This document shows positions 16,178 through 25,076 of a stretch of 64,000 bases of DNA, one piece after another. The stretch comes from Nocardia cyriacigeorgica (GTDB taxonomy: Bacteria > Actinomycetota > Actinomycetes > Mycobacteriales > Mycobacteriaceae): assembly GCF_010868145.1 (NCBI RefSeq), contig NZ_JAAGUY010000004.1, positions 121,491 to 185,490 on the forward strand, written 5' to 3'. The notes beneath the pieces are model-generated. The model was not told the DNA's origin, ran no database searches, and was given only the letters and a program-made list of their open reading frames with translations. The position numbers were made by a program, and so were the translations under genes. Each line of letters starts with the position of its first letter. Within the stretch, counting starts at the first letter, position 1.

Positions 16178-17769
16178 CTTTGTCGCCCGACCTGCTGCCG
16201 GTGCTGACACCCTTACCGGTCCTGATCCCCCTGCTCGCTGCCGCGACCACGCTGGTCTTCGGCCGTCGTCCGCGCACCCAGCGCACGGTCGCGCTGATCG
16301 CATTGTCAGCGGCGGTGGCCGTATGCGCGGTGCTACTGTTCCTCGCCGACCGTGACGGCACCACCGCCTTACAGGTCGGCGCGTGGGAAACCCCGATCGG
16401 TATCACGCTCGTGGTGGACCGGCTCTCGGCGGCGATGGAGTTGGTGTCGTCGATCGTGTTGCTCGCCGTCGCGGTCTACGGTGCGGGCCAGAACATCCGC
16501 GACGCCGACACCAAGCAACCGACCTCGATCTTCTGGCCGACGTATCTGGTACTGAGCGCGGGCGTCTCGATGACGTTCCTCGCAGGCGATCTGTTCAACC
16601 TGTTCGTCGGCTTCGAAATCCTGCTGGTCGCCTCGTTCGTGCTGCTCACCCTCGGCGCGACCGAGGAACGCATCCGCGCCGGTGTGTCCTATGTGATGGT
16701 CTCGATGCTGTCGTCGCTGATCTTCCTGACCGGCATCGCGCTGGCCTACGGCGCGACCGGAACACTGAACATGGCCCAGCTGGCCGTCCGGATGGACGAG
16801 GTGCCGGTCGGCATCCGCAACGCGGTGTACGCGGTGCTGCTGGTCGCATTCGGCATCAAAGCGGCGGTGTTCCCGCTGTCGAGCTGGTTGCCGGACTCCT
16901 ACCCCACCGCCCCCGCGCCGGTGACCGCGGTTTTCGCCGGTCTGCTGACCAAGGTCGGTGTCTACTCGATCATCCGCACGTACACGCTGATCTTCCCCGA
17001 CGGCGGCTTCGACAACGTTCTGTTGATCTCGGGCCTGCTGACCATGCTGGTCGGCATCCTCGGTGCGATCGCCCAGAGCGATATCCGCCGACTGCTCTCG
17101 TTCACCCTGGTCAGTCATATCGGTTACATGGTGTTCGGTGTCGGTCTCGCCAGCCGGATGGGGTTGTCGGGCGCGGTGTACTACATCGCCCACCACATTC
17201 TGGTGCAGACAGCGTTGTTCCTGGTCGTCGGCCTGATCGAACGACAAGCCGGATCGGTGTCGCTGCGCAGGCTCGGCGGACTGGCCACGGCGAGCCCGCT
17301 GCTGGCGATTCTGTTCCTTGTGCCCGCGCTCAACCTCGGCGGCATTCCGCCGTTTTCCGGGTTCGTCGGCAAGGTCGCCCTCCTGCAGGCGGGTGCACAG
17401 AACGGCAGTGCGCTGGCCTGGGTGCTGGTCGGCGGCTCTGTGCTCACCAGCCTGCTCACCCTGTACGCCGTCGCGCGGGTGTGGAGCAAGGCTTTCTGGC
17501 GACCGCGAGCCGATGCGCCCGAGGGTCATCTGGCGGCGGCGACGCTGCCAACGCTGGTGGAGGATTCCACCGACATGCTCTACGACGAACGCACCCACCC
17601 CGGCCGGATGCCGTCGCTGATGGTGACCTCGACCGCCGCGCTGGTCGGCGTCGGCCTGGCGCTGACGGTCTGGGCCGGGCCGATCCTGAACATCGCCGAC
17701 CGCGCCGCCGACGACCTGCGCGACCGCGGTGTCTACATCACCGCCGTGCTCGGATCGGAGCCGCGATGA
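16174..17769 (+). CDS. mrpD: Mrp antiporter subunit D
   Basis: NuoM/N-like proton-translocating subunit, 531 residues, about 14 transmembrane helices. Recognisable landmarks are the ion-pair helix region FLAGDLFNLFVGFEILL (about residue 131), PLSSWLPDSYPTAPAPVTAVF (first part PLSSWLPDSYP, about 235), LLSFTLVSHIGYMVFG (about 310) and the NLGGIPPFSGFVGK loop (about 387). These carry the conserved Glu/Lys residues for proton movement. ATGA overlaps join it to mrpC and mrpE. Confidence 0.94.
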   Translation: MTLSPDLLPVLTPLPVLIPLLAAATTLVFGRRPRTQRTVALIALSAAVAVCAVLLFLADRDGTTALQVGAWETPIGITLVVDRLSAAMELVSSIVLLAVAVYGAGQNIRDADTKQPTSIFWPTYLVLSAGVSMTFLAGDLFNLFVGFEILLVASFVLLTLGATEERIRAGVSYVMVSMLSSLIFLTGIALAYGATGTLNMAQLAVRMDEVPVGIRNAVYAVLLVAFGIKAAVFPLSSWLPDSYPTAPAPVTAVFAGLLTKVGVYSIIRTYTLIFPDGGFDNVLLISGLLTMLVGILGAIAQSDIRRLLSFTLVSHIGYMVFGVGLASRMGLSGAVYYIAHHILVQTALFLVVGLIERQAGSVSLRRLGGLATASPLLAILFLVPALNLGGIPPFSGFVGKVALLQAGAQNGSALAWVLVGGSVLTSLLTLYAVARVWSKAFWRPRADAPEGHLAAATLPTLVEDSTDMLYDERTHPGRMPSLMVTSTAALVGVGLALTVWAGPILNIADRAADDLRDRGVYITAVLGSEPR

Positions 17770-18302
17770 GCCGGGAGACCGTGATCCGGATCGCCATCCT
17801 GCTGTGGCTGGCAGCGGTGTGGGTGGCACTGTGGGGCAGGCTCAGCGTCGCCAACGTGATCGCCGGTCTCGTGGTCGGGGCGCTCATCATGGTGACGTTG
17901 CCGCTGCCGCGGGTGCCCGTCACCGGGTGGGTGCGGCCGATCCCGCTGCTGCAGCTGTTCGCCGTCAGCGTGTACTACGCGCTCGAATCGAGTCTGCAGG
18001 TGGCGTGGTTCGCGGTCCGGCCAGCGCCGCCGCCGATCTCCGGCGTGCTGCGGGTGTACTTCAGCTTCAAATCGGATCTGGTGCTGGTGTTGTGCACCAA
18101 TCTGCTCAATCTCATCCCCGGCACCATGGTGCTGGAGCTCGATCGCGAACGCTGCGTCGTCTACGTACACGTCATGGATGTCGGCAGCGATAAGGCGGTG
18201 GACAAGTTCTACCGCACCACCAGGCAATTGGAGCGGCTGCTGATCGCGACCTTCCAGAGACCCGTGGTCGCAGCGAGTGTGACACCGGAGGTGAAGCCAT
18301 GA
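17766..18302 (+). CDS. mrpE: Mrp antiporter subunit E
   Basis: Membrane subunit of the Mrp complex, 178 residues, with helices near residues 5-24, 29-48 and 56-78 and a cytoplasmic C-terminal domain. The family stretch TNLLNLIPGTMVLELD (about 118-133) and the following VYVHVMDV are clear. Starts at ATG 17766 overlapping the mrpD stop. Needed for complex assembly in other species. Confidence 0.93.
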   Translation: MSRETVIRIAILLWLAAVWVALWGRLSVANVIAGLVVGALIMVTLPLPRVPVTGWVRPIPLLQLFAVSVYYALESSLQVAWFAVRPAPPPISGVLRVYFSFKSDLVLVLCTNLLNLIPGTMVLELDRERCVVYVHVMDVGSDKAVDKFYRTTRQLERLLIATFQRPVVAASVTPEVKP

Positions 18303-18559
18303 TCGTCGTCGCCGGGACGGCCGCAATCCTGTTGGTGGCGGCCGCGGTGATCACCGCATACCGCACGCTGGCCGGGCCGAGCACCCTCGACCGCGTGGTC
18401 GGCATCGATTCGCTGGTCGCCATGGCCATCTGCGGGCTCGCCGTGTGGGCGGCCTACAGCCGCGACACCACCGTGGTGCCCGCCATCGTGGCGTTGGCGC
18501 TGGTCGGGTTTCTCGGCTCGGCGGCCGTCTCCCGCTTCCGAGTGCAGGACGACCGATGA
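18299..18559 (+). CDS. mrpF: Mrp antiporter subunit F
   Basis: 86-residue, three-helix subunit. Contains the family motif RTLAGPSTLDRVVGIDSL (about residues 21-38), which forms the loop after the first helix, and AALVGFLGSAAVSRF-like C-terminal helix. Overlaps the neighbours by four bases at both ends. Confidence 0.93.
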   Translation: MIVVAGTAAILLVAAAVITAYRTLAGPSTLDRVVGIDSLVAMAICGLAVWAAYSRDTTVVPAIVALALVGFLGSAAVSRFRVQDDR

Positions 18560-18906
18560 GCACTGTCCTCGATTGGATCTCCGGCGCCCTCATCGTGCTC
18601 GGCGCGGCCCTGGCGTTCACCGCCGCCATCGGCATCGTCCGGTTCCCCGACACCCTCATGCGCATGCACGCCGCCACCAAGCCACAGGTCATCGGTCTGA
18701 ACCTGGTGCTCGCGGGCACGATCATCCGGGTGTACGACAGCCCGGACGCCTGGATGCTCGTGCTCGTCGGCCTCTTCACCCTGCTCACCGCACCGGTGAT
18801 CGCGCACCTGATCGGCCGTACCGCCTACCGCGAACAGCGGCACCGCGATGGGCTGCTCGCGGTCAACGAACTGGGCAACGAGCTGGACCAGCGGTCCGGG
18901 AACTGA
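18556..18906 (+). CDS. mrpG: Mrp antiporter subunit G
   Basis: 116-residue last subunit of the Mrp operon, with helices near residues 8-27, 42-60 and 66-88. The conserved stretch IGIVRFPDTLMRMHAATKP (about 25-43) identifies the PhaG/MnhG family. The stop at 18906 abuts the stop of the convergent PAP2 gene with no room for a dedicated terminator. Confidence 0.93.
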   Translation: MSTVLDWISGALIVLGAALAFTAAIGIVRFPDTLMRMHAATKPQVIGLNLVLAGTIIRVYDSPDAWMLVLVGLFTLLTAPVIAHLIGRTAYREQRHRDGLLAVNELGNELDQRSGN

Positions 18907-20283
18907 TCACCGGCCGGCGAACTCGGCCTGCTCCAACTCTCCCGCCCGCACCTTCTGCCGACGCGCGAACCAGGTCCCGTGGAACGCCGCGGCCACGGCC
19001 GCCAGCAGCGCCATCACGACGGTCCCGGCGAGCACCGGATACTCCGCCATGGGGACGGCCAGGTAGCGGTAGGAGACCAGCAGCGCCGCAAGTACCAGGG
19101 CACCACCGGCGACCAGCCGGATGCGGAACCAGCCCCAGCCACGCTCCGGATCGCGCAGCGCCGACTCCACCGTGAGGCACAGCACCGCACCTGCGACCAG
19201 GTCGACGCCGTAGTGGTAGCCGAAGCCGAGCGTCGCCGCCAGCGTGCACAGCAGCCAGAACATGCCGCCCCAGCGCAACCAGCGCGGCGCCAGGCTGCCG
19301 TCGGCGGCGCGGCGAGTGTGCAGGAAGACCGCGAGCGCCCACGCCGTGTGCATCGACGGCATGCAGTTACGCGGCGTCACGGAGTCGAAGTCCAACGCCG
19401 ACGGATTGCGATCGATCGGCGGCACCACCTGCGGCCAGTAGTTTCCCAGCTGGAATCCGGCGCCATCGGCACCGAAGGCGAACATCGGGCCTACCACCGG
19501 GAACAGCACATAGACCAGCGGACCGACCAGCCCGAGCACCAGGAACGTCCGCACCAGGTAGTGGCCCGGCCAGCGTCCGGTCGACGCGACCCCGCGCAAT
19601 TGCCACACTGCGACCACGATCGCCGCAGCGGGCAGTTCGATGTAGACCCAGTGCAGCACCGCCTCCACCGACGGGCCGAGGGTCTCGAGTACCCGGCCCA
19701 TCACCCACGACGGGTCGCCGAGGGCGTGATCGGCCAGCATGACGTACTCGTCGAGGACCTGCGGCTGGGTGAGGATCGTGACGTGCAACCAGACGTCACC
19801 GACCTTGGTGGCCAGGATCAGCAGCGCACCAAGCGCCGCCGCGTGCAGGGCGTTGCGGCGCTCGGTCCCGTCCCAGCGCACCAGCGCGAGCACCGCGATC
19901 GCGGTCAGGACGATCACCGGTCCATTCCCCACCGCGAACGGGTCGCCCGCCAGCATCCGGCCACCGGCACAGACGGCGTCGATCGCCACCGCGACGCCTG
20001 CCGCGATGATCCGGCGCCGCGTCGGCAGCCCAACCAACGCCAGCGCAAGACCCGCCCATGGCACCGTCATCGACTTGGGGGTGCCCACGTAATCACGCCA
20101 CAGGCTCTCCAGCGGACCTTCGAAACCCTGCACCAGAGCGACCACCTGCAGGGTGATCAACAGCGCAGGGACCGCGGCGATCGCGGCACCCATCGCGAGG
20201 ACTCGAATCCGGGTACGCGGCACGGACAATCGGTCCGCGTCGCCGGCTCTGGAGTTCGGGTCTTCGACTAACACATCGACCAT
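18907..20283 (-). CDS. PAP2 superfamily phosphatase/phosphotransferase, multi-pass membrane protein
   Basis: A 458-residue membrane protein with about ten helices. Two PAP2 catalytic blocks are seen: CMPSMHTAWALAV (phosphatase motif 2, SxxxH, about residue 305) and GFGYHYGVDLVAGA (motif 3, about 352), with the acid-base His residues. It resembles the inositol phosphotransferase (Aur1/Ipt1-like) branch of PAP2 more than simple lipid phosphatases, based on the RNCMPSMH context; substrates are probably isoprenoid or phospholipid phosphates. It opens with a soluble 25-residue leader. Convergent with mrpG; the promoter side faces the carboxylate-amine ligase end. Confidence 0.82.
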   Translation of the reverse strand: MVDVLVEDPNSRAGDADRLSVPRTRIRVLAMGAAIAAVPALLITLQVVALVQGFEGPLESLWRDYVGTPKSMTVPWAGLALALVGLPTRRRIIAAGVAVAIDAVCAGGRMLAGDPFAVGNGPVIVLTAIAVLALVRWDGTERRNALHAAALGALLILATKVGDVWLHVTILTQPQVLDEYVMLADHALGDPSWVMGRVLETLGPSVEAVLHWVYIELPAAAIVVAVWQLRGVASTGRWPGHYLVRTFLVLGLVGPLVYVLFPVVGPMFAFGADGAGFQLGNYWPQVVPPIDRNPSALDFDSVTPRNCMPSMHTAWALAVFLHTRRAADGSLAPRWLRWGGMFWLLCTLAATLGFGYHYGVDLVAGAVLCLTVESALRDPERGWGWFRIRLVAGGALVLAALLVSYRYLAVPMAEYPVLAGTVVMALLAAVAAAFHGTWFARRQKVRAGELEQAEFAGR

Positions 20284-20348
20284 GTTAAACGGCAGGTGAA
20301 CGTCATCCCCCTGGCCGACTGAACGTCAGCCGACAGCAGCCGTACCGC

Positions 20349-21494
20349 TTACTGATCGAGCTCTTTGACCAGCTCGTCCACCACCGCGACCAGGTCACCC
20401 TGCGCCGCGGCCGCAACCTTGCGCTGCCGCTGGTAGGAGGCGCCGCGGGCGGGAATCTCGGCGACCGAGGCGAGTTCGTCGGCACAGCCGAGCAGCTTCG
20501 CCGTCGGCTCCAACCGGTTCAATAGCTCGGCGAGATCATCTGTGACGAGTCGCTCATTACTGTCGGCGTCGACGATGACGATCGCGTCCAGTCCGTAACG
20601 CGCGGCCCGCCACTTGTTCTCCTGCACATGCCACGGCGGCAGGGTCGGCATCTGTTCGCCGTTTTCCACGCGACGATCCAGGTCGACGATGAGGCAGTGG
20701 ATGAACGCAGCCATCGCGGCCAGTTCGGCGCGGGTGGAGATACCGTCGCAGACCCGCACCTCGATGGTGCCCCATTTCGGCGCGGGCCGGATATCCCAGT
20801 GCATACCGCCGAGTTGTTCGAACACACCGGTTTTGAACTGATCGTGCACGAAATACTCGAACTCGGTCCAGTTCTCGAACTGAAACGGCAGACCCGCGGT
20901 GGGCAGCTGCTGGAACATCAACGCGCGGTTGCTCGCATAACCGGTATCGGCTCCGGACCACATCGGCGAGGACGCCGACAGCGCGAGCAGATGCGGATAC
21001 GTCACCAGCAGCGAGTTCAGGATCGGAAAAACCTTGTCCTGATGCGATACTCCGACGTGCACGTGCACGCCCCAGATCAGCATCTGCCTACCCCACCACT
21101 GGGTGCGTTCGATCAGCTCGTCGTAATGCGGTGAGCGAGTAAGCTGCTGGGCCGACCATTGTGCGAATGGATGGGTGCCCGCGCAGAACAGGTCGACGCC
21201 GAGCGGATCGGCGGCGCGGCGCAGCGTATTCATCGTGGCACTCAGGTCGTCGATCGCCTCGCCGACCGTGTTGTGCACACCGGTGACCAGCTCGACGGTA
21301 TTGCGTAGCAGTTCTTTGGTCACTTGCGGGGTGCCGTCGTGGGCACGCAGGTCACCTACCGAATCGAACACTGCCGCAGCAGTATTGGACAGATCGCGGG
21401 TCACCTTGTCGACGAGCGCGATCTCCCATTCGACGCCGATGGTCGGGCGGGGCGAACCGTGGAAGACAACCCTCTCGATCCCAGCCCCGCCCAT
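20349..21494 (-). CDS. Carboxylate-amine ligase (glutamate-cysteine ligase type 2, YbdK family)
   Basis: ATP-dependent ligase of the GCS2 family, 381 residues. Family landmarks: TIGVEWEIALVD (about 18-29, metal-binding Glu residues), the central GVHVHVGV, and the MHWDIRPAPKWGTIEVRVCD block with catalytic charged residues. Bacterial YbdK enzymes make gamma-glutamylcysteine weakly; mycothiol producers do not need glutathione, so the real substrate pair is uncertain. ATG at 21494 with GTAGGAG upstream; sodC ends 12 bp before it, so the two form an operon, the same order as M. tuberculosis sodC-Rv0433 from memory. Confidence 0.88.
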   Translation of the reverse strand: MGGAGIERVVFHGSPRPTIGVEWEIALVDKVTRDLSNTAAAVFDSVGDLRAHDGTPQVTKELLRNTVELVTGVHNTVGEAIDDLSATMNTLRRAADPLGVDLFCAGTHPFAQWSAQQLTRSPHYDELIERTQWWGRQMLIWGVHVHVGVSHQDKVFPILNSLLVTYPHLLALSASSPMWSGADTGYASNRALMFQQLPTAGLPFQFENWTEFEYFVHDQFKTGVFEQLGGMHWDIRPAPKWGTIEVRVCDGISTRAELAAMAAFIHCLIVDLDRRVENGEQMPTLPPWHVQENKWRAARYGLDAIVIVDADSNERLVTDDLAELLNRLEPTAKLLGCADELASVAEIPARGASYQRQRKVAAAAQGDLVAVVDELVKELDQ

Positions 21495-21506
21495 GCCGGC
21501 ACGCTC

Positions 21507-22217
21507 CTACTGGATAACGCCGCAGGCGACACGGCCGCCCGCGTCGCCGGTCGCGAGGGTGGCCTCATCAGGGCCCGTGCCACCGGCGCGGGTGTAGCGG
21601 CCGGGGATGTTGCCGAAGTTGTCGGAGTCGGCGTGGATCATCAGCGCCTTGCCACGGATGTCGGCCATGCTCACCTTGTCGGTGGTGGTGACGAGGGTGG
21701 CGTTGCCGTCTTCGCGGACCTGCAGCGAGGTCAGGTCACCGCTGGCCGGATGCGAGTTGGCGGCGCCGACCTGCAGGTGGCCACCGGCGGAGAGGAAGTC
21801 GCCGGGCGAACCTCCGGTGGGGGCCACCGAATTGGGCTCGCACTTGCCGACCTGGTGGATGTGCAGGCCGTGGAATCCGGGTCGCAGGCCGTTGGCCTCG
21901 ACGCTGATGCGTAGGAAGCTGCCCGCCTCGGTGATATCGGCGGTGCCGACGGTGGTGCCCGCAGCATCCTTCAGTTCGACTTTGGTGCCACCGGCGGCAG
22001 GGGTCTCGCCGTGTCCACCGGTGCTGCCACCGTGGCCGCCGCCATGACCGGTTTCGGTACCGGCCGGGGCGGGCGAGCTCGTCCACACCGGCGGGGTCGT
22101 TCCCTGGACGTCACTCGACTCCTGGCTGTTCGTGCAGGCGGTGAGGCCGAAGACGGCGATCGCCAGCACCGGGGTCACGGTCCGCCAGGACGGGCGACGA
22201 GTTGTGGACGGTGCCAT
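21507..22217 (-). CDS. sodC: Copper superoxide dismutase lipoprotein
   Basis: Cell-envelope SOD removing extracellular superoxide. Lipobox FGLTAC gives lipidated Cys28; a Gly/His-rich linker (about 55-70) precedes the SOD domain. Copper ligands: His119 and His121 (GLHIHQVG), His147 (AGGHLQVG) and His195 (MIHADSDNF); disulfide Cys126-Cys232. The zinc loop is shortened: only His156 and Asp161 (SHPASGD) remain of the extra zinc ligands, as in M. tuberculosis SodC, which works without zinc. GGGGAACTCC on the + strand supplies the ribosome site on the minus strand. Two TTTAC-N2-GTA palindromes lie in the promoter. Upstream neighbour is virR; downstream is the ligase. Confidence 0.93.
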   Translation of the reverse strand: MAPSTTRRPSWRTVTPVLAIAVFGLTACTNSQESSDVQGTTPPVWTSSPAPAGTETGHGGGHGGSTGGHGETPAAGGTKVELKDAAGTTVGTADITEAGSFLRISVEANGLRPGFHGLHIHQVGKCEPNSVAPTGGSPGDFLSAGGHLQVGAANSHPASGDLTSLQVREDGNATLVTTTDKVSMADIRGKALMIHADSDNFGNIPGRYTRAGGTGPDEATLATGDAGGRVACGVIQ

Positions 22218-22228
22218 CGGGGAACTCC

Positions 22229-22255
22229 TTTACGAGTACCGAGTTTACGAGTAAA
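22229..22255. promoter_or_regulatory. Two TTTACGAGTA repeats upstream of sodC
   Basis: TTTACGAGTA at 22229-22238 and again at 22244-22253; the second extends to TTTAC-GA-GTAAA, a perfect 5+2+5 palindrome. Spacing is 15 bp and the sites lie 12-38 bp upstream of the sodC ATG, overlapping the expected promoter. A repressor or metal-responsive regulator is plausible; no known consensus is assigned. Confidence 0.5.
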
Positions 22256-22338
22256 GCTGGGTGGACACGTTTGTTTTATCGGTCAAGATGATGCCACGCC
22301 CGCCGTGTCGCTCGATTCTCGGGCCGTGTCGGGGCGGG

Positions 22339-22878
22339 TCAGTTCCCGGTCACCACGACGACAACGCCGGTCGATCCGGCGCCCAATCCGGGGATCATCG
22401 GTGCCACGCCCGCGCCGAGAACTGCCGCAACGGCTTCGGCCGCGGCCTTGTCTCCGGTGGCGGTGCCGTAATAGACGGTGGTGGCCGGAATCGTTGAGCC
22501 GGCATAGTTGCCCGCCGTGGCGTTTTTCCAGCCGTTGGCGGCGAGCTGATTCACCGTCTTGGAGGCCAGCCCGGCGACCAGGCTGTTGTTGAGCACCCGG
22601 ATCGGCGTCGACTGGTCCACCACCGCCGTGGTGCTGGCAGTGGACCGAGCGGCCGTCGTGGTGGGTGTGGCGGTGGTGGTCCGCGCCGAGGTGGCCTGCG
22701 GGGCCACGGCCACCGACGTCGTTTCTGGCGCGCTGGTCTCGGCGGCCGTCTCGGTGTCGGAGTCGGCGCTCGACAGCGACATCGCGCCCAGACCGGCGAA
22801 AACGATGGCGAGTGCGATCAACACCATCGCCAACGCACGCAGCGGGATCCCGCCGGAAGTGGGTTTCGGATAACTCAC
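22339..22878 (-). CDS. virR: LytR C-terminal domain membrane protein, VirR-like
   Basis: 179-residue protein with one N-terminal membrane helix (about 14-35), an extracytoplasmic Thr/Ala-rich linker (about 40-88) and a LytR_C domain (about 90-177, from IRVLNNSLVAGLA to TGVVVVVTG). Same architecture and neighbours as M. tuberculosis VirR (Rv0431), which influences cell-wall remodelling and vesicle release; that role is transferred by analogy. It starts 18 bp after the DUF3263 gene, forming an operon, and is followed by sodC with its own promoter-like region. Confidence 0.85.
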   Translation of the reverse strand: MSYPKPTSGGIPLRALAMVLIALAIVFAGLGAMSLSSADSDTETAAETSAPETTSVAVAPQATSARTTTATPTTTAARSTASTTAVVDQSTPIRVLNNSLVAGLASKTVNQLAANGWKNATAGNYAGSTIPATTVYYGTATGDKAAAEAVAAVLGAGVAPMIPGLGAGSTGVVVVVTGN

Positions 22879-22896
22879 CTGTTCGAGCCTAGTCCG

Positions 22897-23241
22897 TCAC
22901 ACCTGGAATCCGAGCTTGCGCGCGTCACGGGCTTTGCGCCTGCTGGCCCGCAGCCTGCGCAGCCGTTTGACCAGCATCGGATCTGCGGCCAGCGCCTCCG
23001 GACGGTCCACAAGCGTGTTGAGCACCTGGTAGTACCGGGTGGGCGACATCGAGAACAGCTCCCGGATGGCTTCTTCCTTGGCCCCGGCGTATTTCCACCA
23101 CTGGCGTTCGAAGGCCAGGATGTCGTGTTCGCGACGGCTCAGGCCGTCGTCGTCACCGGCCTGCTGAGTGGCCGTGACCTCTTCGCTCGTAGGAGGGCTG
23201 TCCTGGATTGCGGAAAGGTCCCGCGCTGTTGCGCCGTCCAT
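22897..23241 (-). CDS. DUF3263 family protein
   Basis: 114-residue protein, orthologous by context to M. tuberculosis Rv0430. The conserved DUF3263 block is at about 35-95: SRREHDILAFERQWWKYAG and FSMSPTRYYQVLNTLVDRP. The pattern, a short helical protein with a helix-turn-helix-like segment and a basic tail rich in Arg/Lys (RLRRLRASRRKARDARK), suggests nucleic-acid binding, but function is unproven. The ATG at 23241 follows GGGAGC; the longer ORF to 23298 lacks such a site. Likely co-transcribed with virR. Confidence 0.85.
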   Translation of the reverse strand: MDGATARDLSAIQDSPPTSEEVTATQQAGDDDGLSRREHDILAFERQWWKYAGAKEEAIRELFSMSPTRYYQVLNTLVDRPEALAADPMLVKRLRRLRASRRKARDARKLGFQV

Positions 23242-23470
23242 CTTGCTCCCTCGCCGAGTCACCGTCGGACGAAATGATGCTTGTACGTCGCGGATCATTC
23301 AACCACGGGAATAGCTCATTGCGCCGTCTGTCCAGCGGCGTGTCCGGTACCAGCGGTTACGTGTCGCGCGGGCATGGTGACTACCGCTCCGGCCGGCTTC
23401 GGCACACGGTCACAGCGCCCGCCGAGGGGCGCCGCGAACCGTTCGACGACCGCGCGGCAAAATTGTGCCC

Positions 23471-24058
23471 ATGGCAATCCTCCCTATCGTGATCGTCGGC
23501 GATCCCGTTCTGCACAATCCGACCGAGCGGGTGACTCAATCGCCGGAGGAGCTGGCCGGGCTGATCGCGGACATGTACGACACGCTCGACGCGGCCAACG
23601 GTGTCGGCCTGGCGGCGAACCAGGTGGGGAAGCCGCTGCGCTTGTTCGTCTACGACTGCCCGGATGAGGGCGCCGACGGCACGATCACCCGCCGCCGCGG
23701 CGCGGTGATCAACCCTGTGCTCGAGACCTCCGAGATCCCTGAGACCATGCCCGATCCCGATGACGACGAGGAGGGCTGCCTGTCGGTTCCCGGCGAGCAG
23801 TTCCCGACCGGCCGGGCCGACTGGGCCAAGGTCACCGGCGTCGACGAGCACGGCGAGCCGGTGGAGATCGAGGGCAAGGGTTTCTTCGCCCGAATGCTGC
23901 AGCACGAGGTCGGCCACCTCGATGGCTTCCTCTACGTCGATGTGCTTGTCGGCCGCAATGCGCGCGCTGCGAAGAAGGCCATCAAGCGCAGTGGCTGGGG
24001 CACACCGGGTTTGAGCTGGATGCCCGGCACGGTGCCGGACCCGTTCGGGCATGACTGA
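23471..24058 (+). CDS. def: Peptide deformylase
   Basis: Metalloenzyme removing the formyl group from nascent N-terminal methionine. All three motifs are present: GVGLAANQ (44-51), EEGCLSVPG (100-108, metal ligand Cys103) and QHEVGHLDG (144-152, ligands His145 and His149, catalytic Glu146). 195 residues, normal length; an acidic insertion DPDDDEE lies just before motif 2, as in mycobacterial Def. ATG 23471 is preferred to the GTG two codons upstream. The stop overlaps the start of the GNAT gene by 8 bp. Confidence 0.95.
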   Translation: MAILPIVIVGDPVLHNPTERVTQSPEELAGLIADMYDTLDAANGVGLAANQVGKPLRLFVYDCPDEGADGTITRRRGAVINPVLETSEIPETMPDPDDDEEGCLSVPGEQFPTGRADWAKVTGVDEHGEPVEIEGKGFFARMLQHEVGHLDGFLYVDVLVGRNARAAKKAIKRSGWGTPGLSWMPGTVPDPFGHD

Positions 24059-25031
24059 TTTCGCCGATATTCCGCTCGGCCGCCGGGTGGTACTGCGGTA
24101 TCTGCTGCCGGAGGGCTATCCACAGCCGATGACAGATGTGATCGGGGAGCTGGTCTCGCTCGATCCGCCGACCGTGCGCGGCGCCGACGGTCAGATGGTA
24201 TCGGTCTCCACCGATCGCGTGGTCGCACTGAAAGCGTTGGGGCCGAGGCCGGTTCGTACCAGCGAGATCCGCGCGGTGGAAGCGGCGGCGGCAGACGGGT
24301 GGCCCGGCGCCGAACACGCCTGGATCGACGGCTGGTTGGTGCGTGCCGGGCGCGGCTACACCGACCGCGCGAACTCCGCTGTACCGCTCGGCAATTCGGA
24401 GGGTCCCGCACTGGTCTCGGCGGATGCGCTGCATCGGATCGAGGCGTGGATGACCGAACGCGGCCTGCCGTTGCGGTTGCTGCTGCCGGATCGGCTGGCC
24501 CCGCCACCGTCGGGCTGGCATACCTGGGGCGAGACGGCGGTGCTCGGGATCGACCTGGACAACTTCGTGCTACCCCGCGGGCCGTCGATGGTGCGGATCG
24601 CGCCCGCGCCCGATGCGGCATGGCTGGAACTGCATCGTCAGCGCGGCGCCGAACCGGCGGACCCGGACGCCGCGATGCCCGACCTGGATGTGCTGACTTC
24701 GGTGCGCGGCGGTGAGCTCGGCTTCGCTTCGCTCGGCGTGCCCCAGCCCATCGCGATCGGCCGCGGCGCGCTGACCACTGCGCCGGACGGGTTGCGCTGG
24801 GTCGGGCTGACGTGTGTGGCGACCATGGCACAGCACCGACGGCACGGGCTGGCCTCGCTGGTCTGCGCCGAGCTGATCCGATGGGGCCGCGACCGCGGCG
24901 CCACCCACGCCTATGTGCAGGTCGAGACGGATAATGCCGGTGCGCTCGCGCTGTACCGGGAGCTCGGTTTCCTCGACCATCACCACTACCGCTACGCCGC
25001 CCCTGGGCCCCGCATCCCCGTGGTGCGGTAG
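24051..25031 (+). CDS. GNAT family N-acetyltransferase
   Basis: 326-residue protein with two parts: an N-terminal domain (about 1-130, including SH3-like strands around [11 protein letters not shown]) and a C-terminal GNAT domain (about 200-320). The acetyl-CoA binding loop is around [24 protein letters not shown], quoted in part: [16 protein letters not shown]; the final strand-helix is [20 protein letters not shown]. Overlaps def by 8 bp and is followed by xthA, matching Rv0428c between def and xthA in M. tuberculosis. The substrate is unknown; co-translation with def suggests protein N-terminal processing as one possibility. Confidence 0.86.
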   Translation: MTDFADIPLGRRVVLRYLLPEGYPQPMTDVIGELVSLDPPTVRGADGQMVSVSTDRVVALKALGPRPVRTSEIRAVEAAAADGWPGAEHAWIDGWLVRAGRGYTDRANSAVPLGNSEGPALVSADALHRIEAWMTERGLPLRLLLPDRLAPPPSGWHTWGETAVLGIDLDNFVLPRGPSMVRIAPAPDAAWLELHRQRGAEPADPDAAMPDLDVLTSVRGGELGFASLGVPQPIAIGRGALTTAPDGLRWVGLTCVATMAQHRRHGLASLVCAELIRWGRDRGATHAYVQVETDNAGALALYRELGFLDHHHYRYAAPGPRIPVVR

Positions 25032-25076
25032 AACGGGATCAGGCTTTCCCTTCCACTCTCTTCGACAAGGAACCCC

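Noticed and set aside
18979..20271. 430-codon frame opposite the PAP2 gene
   Set aside because: Antisense shadow; His/Arg/Gln-rich translation with no membrane helices or motifs.
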